Below are positions 42,881 to 50,226 of a DNA stretch of 64,000 nucleotides, piece after piece. The notes beneath the pieces are model-generated. The model was not told the DNA's origin. It saw only the letters and a list, made by a program, of their open reading frames with translations, and made no database searches. The position numbers and the translations under genes are program-made. Source of the DNA: Anaerolineales bacterium (GTDB lineage Bacteria > Chloroflexota > Anaerolineae > 4572-78 > J111); contig JABTUK010000001.1 in NCBI GenBank assembly GCA_015075405.1, positions 1,984,001 through 2,048,000 on the forward strand, written 5' to 3'. Numbering within the stretch: the first letter of the stretch is position 1; every line of letters starts with the position of its first letter.

Positions 42881-43411
42881 ATGGACTTGCTGGAAAAATT
42901 CAACACCTTGCTGAATGCTGCCGTGAACGCCAAGCTGCCGCAGCGCGAGCGGCGGAGCGCCCTGGAACAGTTGGAACAAGAGCAGTTGGCCGCCATTCGC
43001 CGGGCGCTGGCCGAGGTGGAACTGCGCGAGCGCAACCTGGCCGAGCGGTTAAAAACCGAGCAGAGCGCTGCCCAGGCCGCGGCCCAAAGCGGCGATACCC
43101 TCAACCAGCGCGCCCATGAAAAACGGGCCGCCGAGTTGGAGTATTATGTCAGAAATGAGTCGCTCCAGGCCATTGACCTGGAAGAAAAACTGGCGGCGCT
43201 GGAAGAAAAATTAGCTTTAGCCAAAGAAGCGGTGGAAAAAGAGGCCCGCAAAGCCAGGAGCCGTGATGAAGAAGCCAGCAAAGTCTTGGGTATGCCCCCG
43301 GCCAGCGCCAGCCAGACTGCTGCCGCTACGCCGGCTACCCCCGTTATCAAGCCTCAATTTGCCGGAGATGACCCGGAGATGGCCGCCCGCAAGTCGCGCT
43401 TATCGGATTGA
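42881..43411 (+). CDS. PspA/IM30-like coiled-coil protein
   Basis: 176 aa, almost entirely charged helix with heptad-like coiled coil (about residues 1-140: MDLLEKFNTLLNAAVNAKL, then RRSALEQLEQEQLAAIRRALAEVELRERNLAERL). It resembles the N-terminal helices of PspA/Vipp1 membrane-maintenance proteins in length pattern and charge, but PspA consensus is not strong, and an unrelated coiled-coil protein is possible. The tail (about 140-176) is Pro/Ala-rich and ends MAARKSRLSD. GGAGGAG from the repeat tail lies about 12 bases before the ATG. Convergent with aroQ across an inverted repeat. Confidence 0.6.
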   Translation: MDLLEKFNTLLNAAVNAKLPQRERRSALEQLEQEQLAAIRRALAEVELRERNLAERLKTEQSAAQAAAQSGDTLNQRAHEKRAAELEYYVRNESLQAIDLEEKLAALEEKLALAKEAVEKEARKARSRDEEASKVLGMPPASASQTAAATPATPVIKPQFAGDDPEMAARKSRLSD

Positions 43412-43472
43412 ATGGGCGAATGGCGAATGGCGAAAAATATCTGATTCGCTATTCGCTCATTCGCCATTCAAG
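43410..43472. repeat. Inverted heptad array, unit GCGAATG, joining two convergent stop codons
   Basis: GAATGGGCGAATGGCGAATGGCG... and ATTCGCTATTCGCTCATTCGCCATTC. aroQ on the minus strand takes its last residues (LNGE) and stop from it. Confidence 0.85.
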
Positions 43473-43897
43473 TACCCCAAAATAGCCTCTAACCCCAATA
43501 GATAACTCCGCCAGCCGAAGCCGCTGATTTGCCCCACGCAAACTGGAGCCAGCATGCTTTTGTGGCGAAACTCCTCGCGGGCGTGGACGTTGCTCAAATG
43601 CACTTCGACCACCTTCAAGCCGGTCCCGGCGATGGCATCGCGCAGAGCGATAGAGGTGTGGGTGTACGCGCCGGGGTTGAAGACCACCCCGGCGGCCCAC
43701 AGCCGGGCTTCGTGCAGGGCGTCCACCAGCGCGCCCTCATGGTTGGATTGGAAACAGCGCACTTCGACGCCGCGCTCAGCCCCGGCGGCAATCACCCGGG
43801 TGTTGATGTCTTCCAGGGTGGTTGAGCCGTAGACCCCCGGCTCGCGGGTTCCCAGCAGATTTAGGTTGGGGCCATGTAATAAGAGAATAGCGGTCAT
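43457..43897 (-). CDS. aroQ: Type II 3-dehydroquinate dehydratase
   Basis: Third step of the shikimate pathway, 146 aa, the standard dodecameric type II size. [20 protein letters not shown] carries the N-terminal motif with the catalytic Tyr; [33 protein letters not shown] (Asn and the His motif) and [18 protein letters not shown] complete the active site. The C-terminal codons are supplied by the adjacent repeat array. Last gene of the minus-strand aromatic cluster. Confidence 0.97.
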   Translation of the reverse strand: MTAILLLHGPNLNLLGTREPGVYGSTTLEDINTRVIAAGAERGVEVRCFQSNHEGALVDALHEARLWAAGVVFNPGAYTHTSIALRDAIAGTGLKVVEVHLSNVHAREEFRHKSMLAPVCVGQISGFGWRSYLLGLEAILGYLNGE

Positions 43898-43936
43898 ATT
43901 CTATCTGAAATAACTCCAAGAAAATAATTAGCCCTA

Positions 43937-44001
43937 AAATGTGATACGTGATGCGTGAGGTTTTTGCCCGGAGTCATCACGTATCACGTATCACGCATCA
44001 T
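43937..44001. repeat. Inverted heptad array, unit CACGTAT
   Basis: GATACGTGATGCGTGAGG arm and TCACGTATCACGTATCACGC arm. It lies between aroQ and the SGNH gene and abuts the SGNH stop. Confidence 0.85.
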
Positions 44002-44621
44002 AGTATTTCCCGTATCCGCGCCGCCACTGCTAACCCCAACTTCTTATGCTCGCTCACCTCTAAATGAATACCGTCGAGGTCACTGGAAACAATGACCGTG
44101 CCCGTATCGAGGAAGTGGCAGCCAAGCTCCTGGGCTACGCGCCGGTAATGGTGACCAAACTGGCGTGATTTGGCCGCAGCGCCTTCAAACATTTCGTCAT
44201 ACTCGGTCAATTGAGCCACCGGCGGTGGGGCCAGCAGCAGCACTTGCGGGGCATGGTTATCAGGGCCGCAGTCGCTTTTCTGGACCATTTCGACCAACGT
44301 CCCCGCGCCTTCGGCAATGTCATAAGCGCCCAGGCCAAAACGCCGCTTCAAGTCGTTGGTGCCCAGCATAATCGTGACCAGGTCAATGGGCTTGTGCGAG
44401 GTTAGAATAGGGATAAGCTGGTCTTTGCCGTTTTTGTAACCTTCGATGGGGTCATCCCAAACGGTGGTGCGGCCGTTCAGCCCTTCGGCAATCACCTCGT
44501 AGCCGGCGCCCAGTTCTTGTTGCAGCACGCCCACCCAGCGTTCTTCCCGACTGTAACGGTCTTTGGTCACGGGGCGGTAGCCCCAGGTGTTGGAGTCGCC
44601 GTAACATAAGATTGTTTTCAT
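43998..44621 (-). CDS. SGNH/GDSL-family hydrolase
   Basis: 207 aa from the ATG at 44621 (GGAGAACACC upstream); the longer frame to 44696 reads through a repeat array. Block I is CYGDSNTWGYRP (Ser nucleophile in GDS), the Gly block is EGLNGRTT, block III is MLGTNDLKRRFG (GTND with oxyanion Asn), and block V is DLDGIHLEVSEHKKLG (Asp and His). This arrangement, with GDSxTWG and DGxHLS/E, matches arylesterase/perhydrolase-type SGNH proteins. Substrate unknown. It is embedded in the aromatic cluster without an obvious role there. Confidence 0.9.
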   Translation of the reverse strand: MKTILCYGDSNTWGYRPVTKDRYSREERWVGVLQQELGAGYEVIAEGLNGRTTVWDDPIEGYKNGKDQLIPILTSHKPIDLVTIMLGTNDLKRRFGLGAYDIAEGAGTLVEMVQKSDCGPDNHAPQVLLLAPPPVAQLTEYDEMFEGAAAKSRQFGHHYRRVAQELGCHFLDTGTVIVSSDLDGIHLEVSEHKKLGLAVAARIREIL

Positions 44622-44631
44622 AGGTGTTCTC

Positions 44632-44717
44632 CTGTGGAGGATGGCAAAATTGGAAGGCTGGAAGATTGGAAGGTTGGCAAATATCCAGCCTTCCAACCTT
44701 CCAATCTTCCAATCTTA
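44632..44717. repeat. Inverted octad array, unit TTGGAAGG/CCTTCCAA
   Basis: GGAAGGCTGGAAGATTGGAAGGTTGG, AAATATCC, then CCTTCCAACCTTCCAATCTTCC. The period is 8. The same unit occurs in frame in polA and in the glycosyltransferase gene. Confidence 0.85.
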
Positions 44718-45263
44718 ACCCTTTTGGTCAATCAAGCCCCGATGCAAGCCAGCCAGCATCAAGCCGGCAATGGTTTTGGCGTCTTTGATTTTGCCCTGGC
44801 CGATCATAGTTATTACGTCGGCCCAGGGCACAGTCACCAGTTCGATGTGCTCGTCAAATTCAAGCTGGTTGGGGCCGGGGGTCAAATCGGTTGCCAGGTA
44901 GAGGTGCAGATATTCGGTCAGGATGCCGGGGCTGGCGTAAAAACCGCCCAACTTATGCCACATGGCGGCCTGGTCGCCGGTTTCTTCCAACAGTTCGCGG
45001 GGGGCGGCCCGGTCGGGGTCTTCGCCGACCTCCAGACTGCCGGCGGGCAGTTCGAGCAGCCAATCCTCGATCCCGGCGCGGAACTGTCGGACCAGCCGGA
45101 CTTCGTTATTCGCTGTCAGGGGGACAATCACCACTGCTCCGCGTGTGGCTACGATTTCGCGCTGCGCTGTCTGGCCGCCGGCCAGTTGCACCTGGCGCAA
45201 ACTGAGGGTGACAAGCTTGCCTTGAAAAATTTGCTGTTCGTTAAGGGGTGTTTCGGGCTGCAT
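44715..45263 (-). CDS. NUDIX hydrolase, ADP-ribose pyrophosphatase-like
   Basis: 182 aa. The start is the ATG at 45263 because AAGGAG lies directly upstream; the longer frame to 45287 has none. The Nudix box is complete: GSLEVGEDPDRAAPRELLEETG (G-x5-E-x7-REL-x-EE-x-G). Flanking strands (VVIVPLTANNEVRLVRQFRAGIEDWLLELPAGSLE, then YASPGILTEYLHLYLATDL) match ADP-ribose/nucleoside-diphosphate-sugar pyrophosphatases, with PG-x-(L)-TE-x-(L) near 15 residues after the box. It hydrolyses NDP-linked metabolites; exact substrate unproven. Inside the aromatic cluster on the same strand. Confidence 0.93.
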   Translation of the reverse strand: MQPETPLNEQQIFQGKLVTLSLRQVQLAGGQTAQREIVATRGAVVIVPLTANNEVRLVRQFRAGIEDWLLELPAGSLEVGEDPDRAAPRELLEETGDQAAMWHKLGGFYASPGILTEYLHLYLATDLTPGPNQLEFDEHIELVTVPWADVITMIGQGKIKDAKTIAGLMLAGLHRGLIDQKG

Positions 45264-45379
45264 AGAACTCCTTGTAAATAGTGTCACCTATCAGGTGTCA
45301 TGTGTCAAGTAAAAAATTTCTTTATTGAGGGTGTGTTGTAGGTTCGTGAACACTCCTTCCAAAGTTGCACGTTCAACGT

Positions 45380-46486
45380 TCAAACGTTGAACGTAAGAAT
45401 GGCTGCCACATCCTCTCGCGCCACATTATCAAAAATGTCCACCTGGCCGATGGCGCGGGGGAGGATGAAGCGCAGGGTGTTGCCCTGTCGTTTTTTGTCG
45501 GCGCCCATCGCGGCCCAGACCTCGGCGGGTGGATAGGACGGCGGCTCGGTGGGCAGGCCCAGGCGATCCAGCAGGTTAACAATGCGCTGGGTGGTTTCGG
45601 CGGAGCAGAGGCCCAACCGCGTGGCTAACCGGGCGGCGCAGACTGTACCCATCGCCACCCCTTCGCCGTGCCGCAGTTCAAAATTAGCCAAACGTTCAAA
45701 GGCATGGCCGAAGGTGTGACCCAAATTCAACACCGCCCGCCGGCCCTGCTCAAAGGGATCTTCTTGTACAATGCGGACCTTAACACTAATGGCCTCGTAG
45801 AGAAAGGATGAAGGATGAAGGATGAAGGATGAAAAAATTTCTCCTCTGCTCCCCTGCTCCTCTGCTCCCCTGCTTCTTTCTTCCAGGGCTTCAAATAAGG
45901 CCGGGCTGTCAATAACGCCATGCTTGACCACTTCGGCCATGCCGGCCCGCAACTCGGCGGGGGGGAGGGTGGACAGCACGGCGGGGTCAATCACCACCAT
46001 TTCCGGCTGTTTGAAGGCGCCGACTAAATTCTTACCCTGGGGCAAATCCACCCCCACCTTGCCGCCGACGCTGGCATCTACCATGGCCAGCAGGGTGGTG
46101 GGAATTTGGACAAAGGGTACGCCGCGCAGATAGGTGGCGGCGGCAAAGCCTACCGTATCGCCCAACACGCCGCCGCCCAGGGCAATGATTGGGCTGCGCC
46201 GGTCGAGTTTGGCCTCGACCAGTTGAGGGTACAAATCGGCGACGGTAGTCAGTGTTTTGTTTTGTTCGCCGTCGGGGATGGTCAGGCAGGCAGGCTCCAA
46301 CCCGGCGGCGCGCAGGCTCGCCAGCAAGGGTTCGGCGTGGTGGCGGCCCACCGGCTGGTTGGTGACAACGGCGCAGCGACCTTGATAGCCCAACTCGGCC
46401 AGGCGAGGGCCGGTTTGGGCCAGCGCGCCTTCGCCCAGAAAAATGGGATAGCTGCCACTGGGGTGGGTGACGGTAATGGTTTGCAT
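45380..46486 (-). CDS. aroB: 3-Dehydroquinate synthase with a repeat-encoded insertion
   Basis: Second step of the shikimate pathway, 368 aa, NAD- and metal-dependent. Conserved blocks: IPDGEQNKTLTTV, ALGGGVLGDTVGFAAATYLRGVPFVQIPTTLLAMVDASVGGKVGVDLPQGKNLVGAF, EVVKHGVI (Glu/Lys/His site), and NLGHTFGHAFE with the metal His. Between EALEERSRG and YEAISVKVRIVQEDPFE there is an insertion of about 30 residues (199-229) encoded by GGATGAA and CTGCTCCC repeat arrays (EIFSSFILHPSSFL-type text). The final LTFNV comes from an ACGTTCAA repeat after the gene. These changes lie at the interdomain linker and the extreme C-terminus. Confidence 0.97.
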   Translation of the reverse strand: MQTITVTHPSGSYPIFLGEGALAQTGPRLAELGYQGRCAVVTNQPVGRHHAEPLLASLRAAGLEPACLTIPDGEQNKTLTTVADLYPQLVEAKLDRRSPIIALGGGVLGDTVGFAAATYLRGVPFVQIPTTLLAMVDASVGGKVGVDLPQGKNLVGAFKQPEMVVIDPAVLSTLPPAELRAGMAEVVKHGVIDSPALFEALEERSRGAEEQGSRGEIFSSFILHPSSFLYEAISVKVRIVQEDPFEQGRRAVLNLGHTFGHAFERLANFELRHGEGVAMGTVCAARLATRLGLCSAETTQRIVNLLDRLGLPTEPPSYPPAEVWAAMGADKKRQGNTLRFILPRAIGQVDIFDNVAREDVAAILTFNV

Positions 46487-46499
46487 TCAAAAATTCCCT

Positions 46500-46576
46500 C
46501 TGATGAATGGCGAATAAGCGAATGGCGAATGGCGTCCCTTAGAAATTCGCCATTCGCTCATTCGCCCATTCGCAGA
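46500..46576. repeat. Inverted heptad array, unit GCGAATG, between aroB and aroK
   Basis: GATGAATGGCGAATAAGCGAATGG arm and ATTCGCCATTCGCTCATTCGCC arm. aroK reads into it for its last eleven or so residues (CEWANERMANF). Confidence 0.85.
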
Positions 46577-47066
46577 TTCTCTTTGCCGCTTCCTCCGGTG
46601 AAAGGTGGGTGACATCCAGGTGATGTTTGATGCGGCCATAGGCCGGAGCGCGCTGCTCTAGCAGGGCGGCCAGGCGAGTAAAGCGGCCCTCGTCCAGCTC
46701 GGCCAGCATGGGCCGATCCTCACTCTGGCCGATGCGCTGCCACAAGGTCGCCGGGTCGCAGTCCAGGCAGATGACCAGACCACTGGACTCCATCACCCGC
46801 AGGTTAGCTTCCGTCACCAGCGCCCCGCCGCCGGTGGCGATGACCAGACCTTCTCGCCCCGCCAATTCACGGCAGAGACCGGCTTCCAACTGCCGGAAAT
46901 AAGGCTCGCCGTTCTCGGCAAAAATCCGGGCGATGGGGCGGCCCTCGCGCTGCTCGATCAGAGTGTCCATGTCGGTAAATTCGCGCCCCAACTCAGCCGC
47001 CACCAGCCGTCCAACCGTAGATTTGCCTGTGCCCATAAAGCCAGTCAGGATGATGTTTGGAGTCAT
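46539..47066 (-). CDS. aroK: Shikimate kinase
   Basis: Phosphorylates shikimate at the 3-hydroxyl, 175 aa. Walker A GFMGTGKSTVG at the N-terminus, shikimate-binding DMDTLIEQREGRPI, the FRQLE segment (Arg), GGGA loop (IATGGGALV), and the lid region with RPML. The C-terminal CEWANERMANF is derived from the repeat array, and normal shikimate kinases end in a helix at this point. The start codon overlaps the stop of the upstream nucleotidyltransferase gene as ATGA (47063-47066). Confidence 0.97.
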   Translation of the reverse strand: MTPNIILTGFMGTGKSTVGRLVAAELGREFTDMDTLIEQREGRPIARIFAENGEPYFRQLEAGLCRELAGREGLVIATGGGALVTEANLRVMESSGLVICLDCDPATLWQRIGQSEDRPMLAELDEGRFTRLAALLEQRAPAYGRIKHHLDVTHLSPEEAAKRICEWANERMANF

Positions 47067-47638
47067 GGGGTAGCCAGGGCTTTTTCTAGTAAATCGGCCA
47101 CGCCTAATTCAACGGCCCAGCGGCGCAAATAGTCTAAATCCAGACGATCCGCTTGCACTTTGAGCACGCCCAACACATCTCGCCATTGCCGTTCCGATAC
47201 TTCCCCTCCCAGGCGATACCATTCCAGCTTGGTCAAAACGGTGTCCTCGGCGCTGGCAATATAGGCGGTCTGTTCCGGCTCAGCGGTAACAACTTGCGTT
47301 TCGCGGCGGGCAAACTGAGCCTGATCAAAAGGACGCTGCTTAGATACAAATATATCCACCTTGAACATTGTTTCCAGGTGGATCAAATTGAAACTACTGT
47401 GCCGATGAACGGCCTCGACCGCAGTTTCAGCATCTATATAAAAAGTATTCTGTAACATCTGAACCAAAGGGGTTATATGTTCAGGGCGCAATTCAGCCAC
47501 CAAGTCGGTATCAAGCGTTGTGCGGACCACCCCATGAAGCGTACTGGCCAACGAGCCGCCGATCAAATAGGGCACACCTAATGTTTCCAGAGCATTTGTG
47601 ACCAACAAGGTTACTAAAACGGGTTCGGTAGCGGCCAT
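47063..47638 (-). CDS. Nucleotidyltransferase-fold protein, probable toxin-antitoxin-like component
   Basis: 191 aa. LGVPYLIGGSLASTLHGVVRTTLDTDLVAEL has the GGS helix and DxD-like TDTD-L site of the AbiEii/DUF6036-type nucleotidyltransferases, followed by a helical body with SAEDTVLTKLEWYRLGGEVSERQWRDVLGVLK, also typical of that family. It is preceded by a small ORF (47643-47897) that pairs with such NTases elsewhere. The two genes are wedged between aroC and aroK on the same strand, coupled to aroK by ATGA, and so look like an insertion into an operon. Whether it acts as a toxin is inference. Confidence 0.75.
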   Translation of the reverse strand: MAATEPVLVTLLVTNALETLGVPYLIGGSLASTLHGVVRTTLDTDLVAELRPEHITPLVQMLQNTFYIDAETAVEAVHRHSSFNLIHLETMFKVDIFVSKQRPFDQAQFARRETQVVTAEPEQTAYIASAEDTVLTKLEWYRLGGEVSERQWRDVLGVLKVQADRLDLDYLRRWAVELGVADLLEKALATP

Positions 47639-47642
47639 TTGG

Positions 47643-47897
47643 CTAATCCTGCACCCTCAAGGGGCCGTAAACTTGTTCGGCCAAAGCTGGTCCTAACAAC
47701 AGGTCAGCCAATCTTCGCCGTAATTCCTGAGAAGTGGCTTCGGGATAGCGGTGACGCAGCCCGCTCAGGGCCAATATGCGCGCTGTTTCGTTCATTTGGC
47801 CTAACATTTCAAATTTGCGCCGGGGAGAAGCTTGACGCAGCATTTGGAGTAATACTTGCTCGGCTGCGGGCTGAGTATCAGGAAACAGGCTAGACAT
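47643..47897 (-). CDS. Small helical partner protein of the nucleotidyltransferase
   Basis: 84 aa, MSSLFPDTQPAAEQVLLQMLRQASPRRKFEMLGQMNETARILALSGLRHRYPEATSQELRRRLADLLLGPALAEQVYGPL. All-helical. The (L)RxRYPxASxxELRRRLADLLLGxxLAxxVYG tail is a pattern I associate with small proteins encoded next to NTase-fold genes. No biochemical function known; it could be an antitoxin or toxin half. It precedes the NTase gene by four bases. Confidence 0.65.
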   Translation of the reverse strand: MSSLFPDTQPAAEQVLLQMLRQASPRRKFEMLGQMNETARILALSGLRHRYPEATSQELRRRLADLLLGPALAEQVYGPLRVQD

Positions 47898-47906
47898 TAT
47901 GAGCCT

Positions 47907-49244
47907 CTAAAACAACTTAAAATTCTGAGTATCCAGGCACTGTGCCTGGTGCATCAGCACAGCGTTCATCAATTCAATGGCCAGGCGGGATTCCAGGGTG
48001 ACGCCGGCGCGGACGCCCACGCAAGGGTCGTGGCGGCCTTTTTTGAGTTCAAAGTCAATCTCTTCCAGGTTTTTACGCACCGATAGCTGCGGTTTGACAA
48101 TAGTCGAGGTCGGTTTGAAGCCCACCCGGCAGACCAGGGGCATGCCCGTGGTAATCCCGCCGATCAAGCCGCCCTGGTGGTTGGTTTGGTAGCCGCTGCG
48201 GCGGATGGGGTCATTGTTCTCGCTGCCCCGGCGGGCCACCACCTCCGAGCCGGAGCCGATTTCGCAGGATTGGACGGCGTGCAGCCCGCCCAGCGCGCCC
48301 ATCAAGCGCACTTTGAGGCTCTGGTACAGCGGCTCGCCTACCAGCGGCGGCACATTGACCGCCACCACTTCGATGGCCGCCCCAATCGAATCGCCCTGGA
48401 TGCGTGTTTCTTTAATTAATTGACCTGCTTTGCGGGCAAAATCCGGGTCAAAGGAGTAGATTTCGGCGTTTTCGAGGATTTCTTCTACCCGGCGAACCTC
48501 ATCTCGATTTACGATTTCGGATTTACGATTTACGATTTCAGCTAGATTGTTCCCCTCTGCTCCTCTGCTTCCCTGCTTCCCTGCTTCCTCGCCTCTCGCC
48601 TCCTCGCCTCCTCGCCTCACTAACTCCTCAAGATGCTCGGCCAAACTCACCCTCGCCTGCAATGGCCCAACCTGGCAAATGGAGGAAAGAATGACCGTGC
48701 CAAAATGTTCGGCCAGAAAGAGGCGGGCAATCGAGCCGCCGATGACATCAGAAATGGTGGAACGGTAGCTGGAGCGCCCACCGCCGCGAATGTCTACAAA
48801 ACCTTTGGATTGGTAATACTTAACCAGGTCGGTATGGCCGGGACGAACCTCGCCGGTGGGGCCGGCAAATTGGGCGTAATCGCCCGATTTTTTAGCGGCG
48901 GAGAGCACCAGGGCGGCAATCGGCTCGCCGGTGGTGTAGCCTGCTTCATAGGTTTGGGTGCGGGTTTCTTTGCCCTCCACCTGAACGGCCAAATCCGGGC
49001 CGGAAAGCAGCGAGTCTAAATCTTTGCCATCGTACAAACCCGACAAAAAGACCACCAAGTCGTCCTCGTGGCGAGGGGTGCCGTGTTTATTGCTGCCGGG
49101 CCGCCGCCGGTCCAGATATTTCTGCACCTGCTGGCGCGAGATTTTTAGCCCCGGCGGGCAGCCAAAAACAATGGTCGTAATGCCTGGGCCATGCGATTCG
49201 CCCGCTCCGGCTACGGCAAAGAGGGGACCGCCAAGAATTTCCAT
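47907..49244 (-). CDS. aroC: Chorismate synthase with a repeat-encoded insertion
   Basis: Converts EPSP to chorismate with reduced FMN, 445 aa from the ATG at 49244 (GAGAG upstream); a TTG four codons earlier is possible. Conserved blocks: AGESHGPGITTIVFGCPPGL, DRRRPGSNKHGTPRHEDD, RPGHTDLVKYYQSKGFVDIRGGGRSSYRST (His/Arg), and SNNDP-like ENNDPIRRSG with GGLIGGITTGMPLVCRVGFKPTSTI. Between about residues 208 and 249 lies an insertion encoded by CTGCTTCC, TCGCCTC and AAATCGT arrays (peptide parts EEARGEEAGKQGSRGAEG and AEIVNRKSEIVNRDEV). Normal chorismate synthases have no such segment. The stop is followed two bases later by the 84-aa gene region. Confidence 0.97.
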   Translation of the reverse strand: MEILGGPLFAVAGAGESHGPGITTIVFGCPPGLKISRQQVQKYLDRRRPGSNKHGTPRHEDDLVVFLSGLYDGKDLDSLLSGPDLAVQVEGKETRTQTYEAGYTTGEPIAALVLSAAKKSGDYAQFAGPTGEVRPGHTDLVKYYQSKGFVDIRGGGRSSYRSTISDVIGGSIARLFLAEHFGTVILSSICQVGPLQARVSLAEHLEELVRRGGEEARGEEAGKQGSRGAEGNNLAEIVNRKSEIVNRDEVRRVEEILENAEIYSFDPDFARKAGQLIKETRIQGDSIGAAIEVVAVNVPPLVGEPLYQSLKVRLMGALGGLHAVQSCEIGSGSEVVARRGSENNDPIRRSGYQTNHQGGLIGGITTGMPLVCRVGFKPTSTIVKPQLSVRKNLEEIDFELKKGRHDPCVGVRAGVTLESRLAIELMNAVLMHQAQCLDTQNFKLF

Positions 49245-49252
49245 ACTATCTC

Positions 49253-50149
49253 TCAATCGCTAATTTCTTTATCCCCGCCTTTGAGGTTGGTCAAACATGC
49301 CTGCCGCATCACCTCAATTGGGGCGGGCTGGCCGGTCCACTTTTCAAAGGCGTACGCGCCCTGATGCACCAGCATGCCTAAGCCGTCAATGGTAGCGGCG
49401 CCGGCGGCACGGGCGCGAGCTAAAAAGACGGTTTCCAGGGGATTATAAACCAGATCACAGAAAATAACCCTGGCCGGCATAGGCACATCGGCGGGCCAGG
49501 GGGAGGCGTCAACATGGGGATACATGCCCACTGAAGTCGAATTGATAACCAGATCAATCTTCTCATCCAGCACCGCCAGCGACTCCAGCGTGAGTGCTGC
49601 GAAGGTCAAATGGCTGCCGGGGAAAGCGGCGGCCAGGTCATCTACCAAAAAAGCGCCCCGTTCAGCAGTCCGGTTGAGCACAATCACCGAGTCGGCCCCG
49701 GCGCGGGCCAGAGCAAACACAACGGCGCGGGCCGCGCCGCCGGCCCCCAGAACTGCCGCCCGCAGCCCTTTAGGGTCGCAGTTAGCTTCCTTGAGCGAAT
49801 TGAGAAAGCCGATGGCGTCGGTGTTGTAACCGTAAAATTTGCCGTCTTGCAGATGAATGGTATTGACTGCGCCGGTAATGCGAGCAGCTTGACTCAATTC
49901 ATCCATGTAGCGCATGACTGCCTGTTTGTGCGGTACGGTAACATTCGTCCCGACAAAATTGAGCGCAGCCAGACCCTTGAGGGCTTGCTCCACATCGTCG
50001 GGCCGCACCGGCAGGGGCACATAAGCCCAATCCAGGCCCGCTTCGGCAAAGGCAGCGTTGTGCATAGCCGGACTGAGGCTGTGGGCCACCGGCCAACCCA
50101 TCACCCCAACCAGCGAGGTTTTACCGGTGAGCGATTGTAACTTAGCCAT
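49253..50149 (-). CDS. aroE: Shikimate dehydrogenase
   Basis: NADPH-dependent reduction of 3-dehydroshikimate, 298 aa. Substrate domain: GVMGWPVAHSLSPAMHNAAFAE, the catalytic Lys in NVTVPHKQAVM and Asp in YNTDAIGFLNSL. NADP domain: VLGAGGAARAVVFALARAG, NRT and STSVGMYP. Ends TIDGLGMLVHQGAYAFEKWTG. The gene stops nine bases before aroC begins, i.e. one transcription unit with aroA upstream across a repeat array. Confidence 0.97.
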   Translation of the reverse strand: MAKLQSLTGKTSLVGVMGWPVAHSLSPAMHNAAFAEAGLDWAYVPLPVRPDDVEQALKGLAALNFVGTNVTVPHKQAVMRYMDELSQAARITGAVNTIHLQDGKFYGYNTDAIGFLNSLKEANCDPKGLRAAVLGAGGAARAVVFALARAGADSVIVLNRTAERGAFLVDDLAAAFPGSHLTFAALTLESLAVLDEKIDLVINSTSVGMYPHVDASPWPADVPMPARVIFCDLVYNPLETVFLARARAAGAATIDGLGMLVHQGAYAFEKWTGQPAPIEVMRQACLTNLKGGDKEISD

Positions 50150-50156
50150 ACTCTTT

Positions 50157-50226
50157 TAAGGAGTAGGGAGTAAGGAGTAAGGAGTAGACCCCCCTACTTC
50201 CTACTCCCTACTTCCTACTCCCTTCT
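50157..50226. repeat. Inverted heptad array, unit GGAGTAA, between aroE and aroA
   Basis: AAGGAGTAGGGAGTAAGGAGTAAGGAG then CCCTACTTCCTACTCCCTACTTCC. aroA takes its last four or five codons and its stop from this array (EGSRK). Confidence 0.85.
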
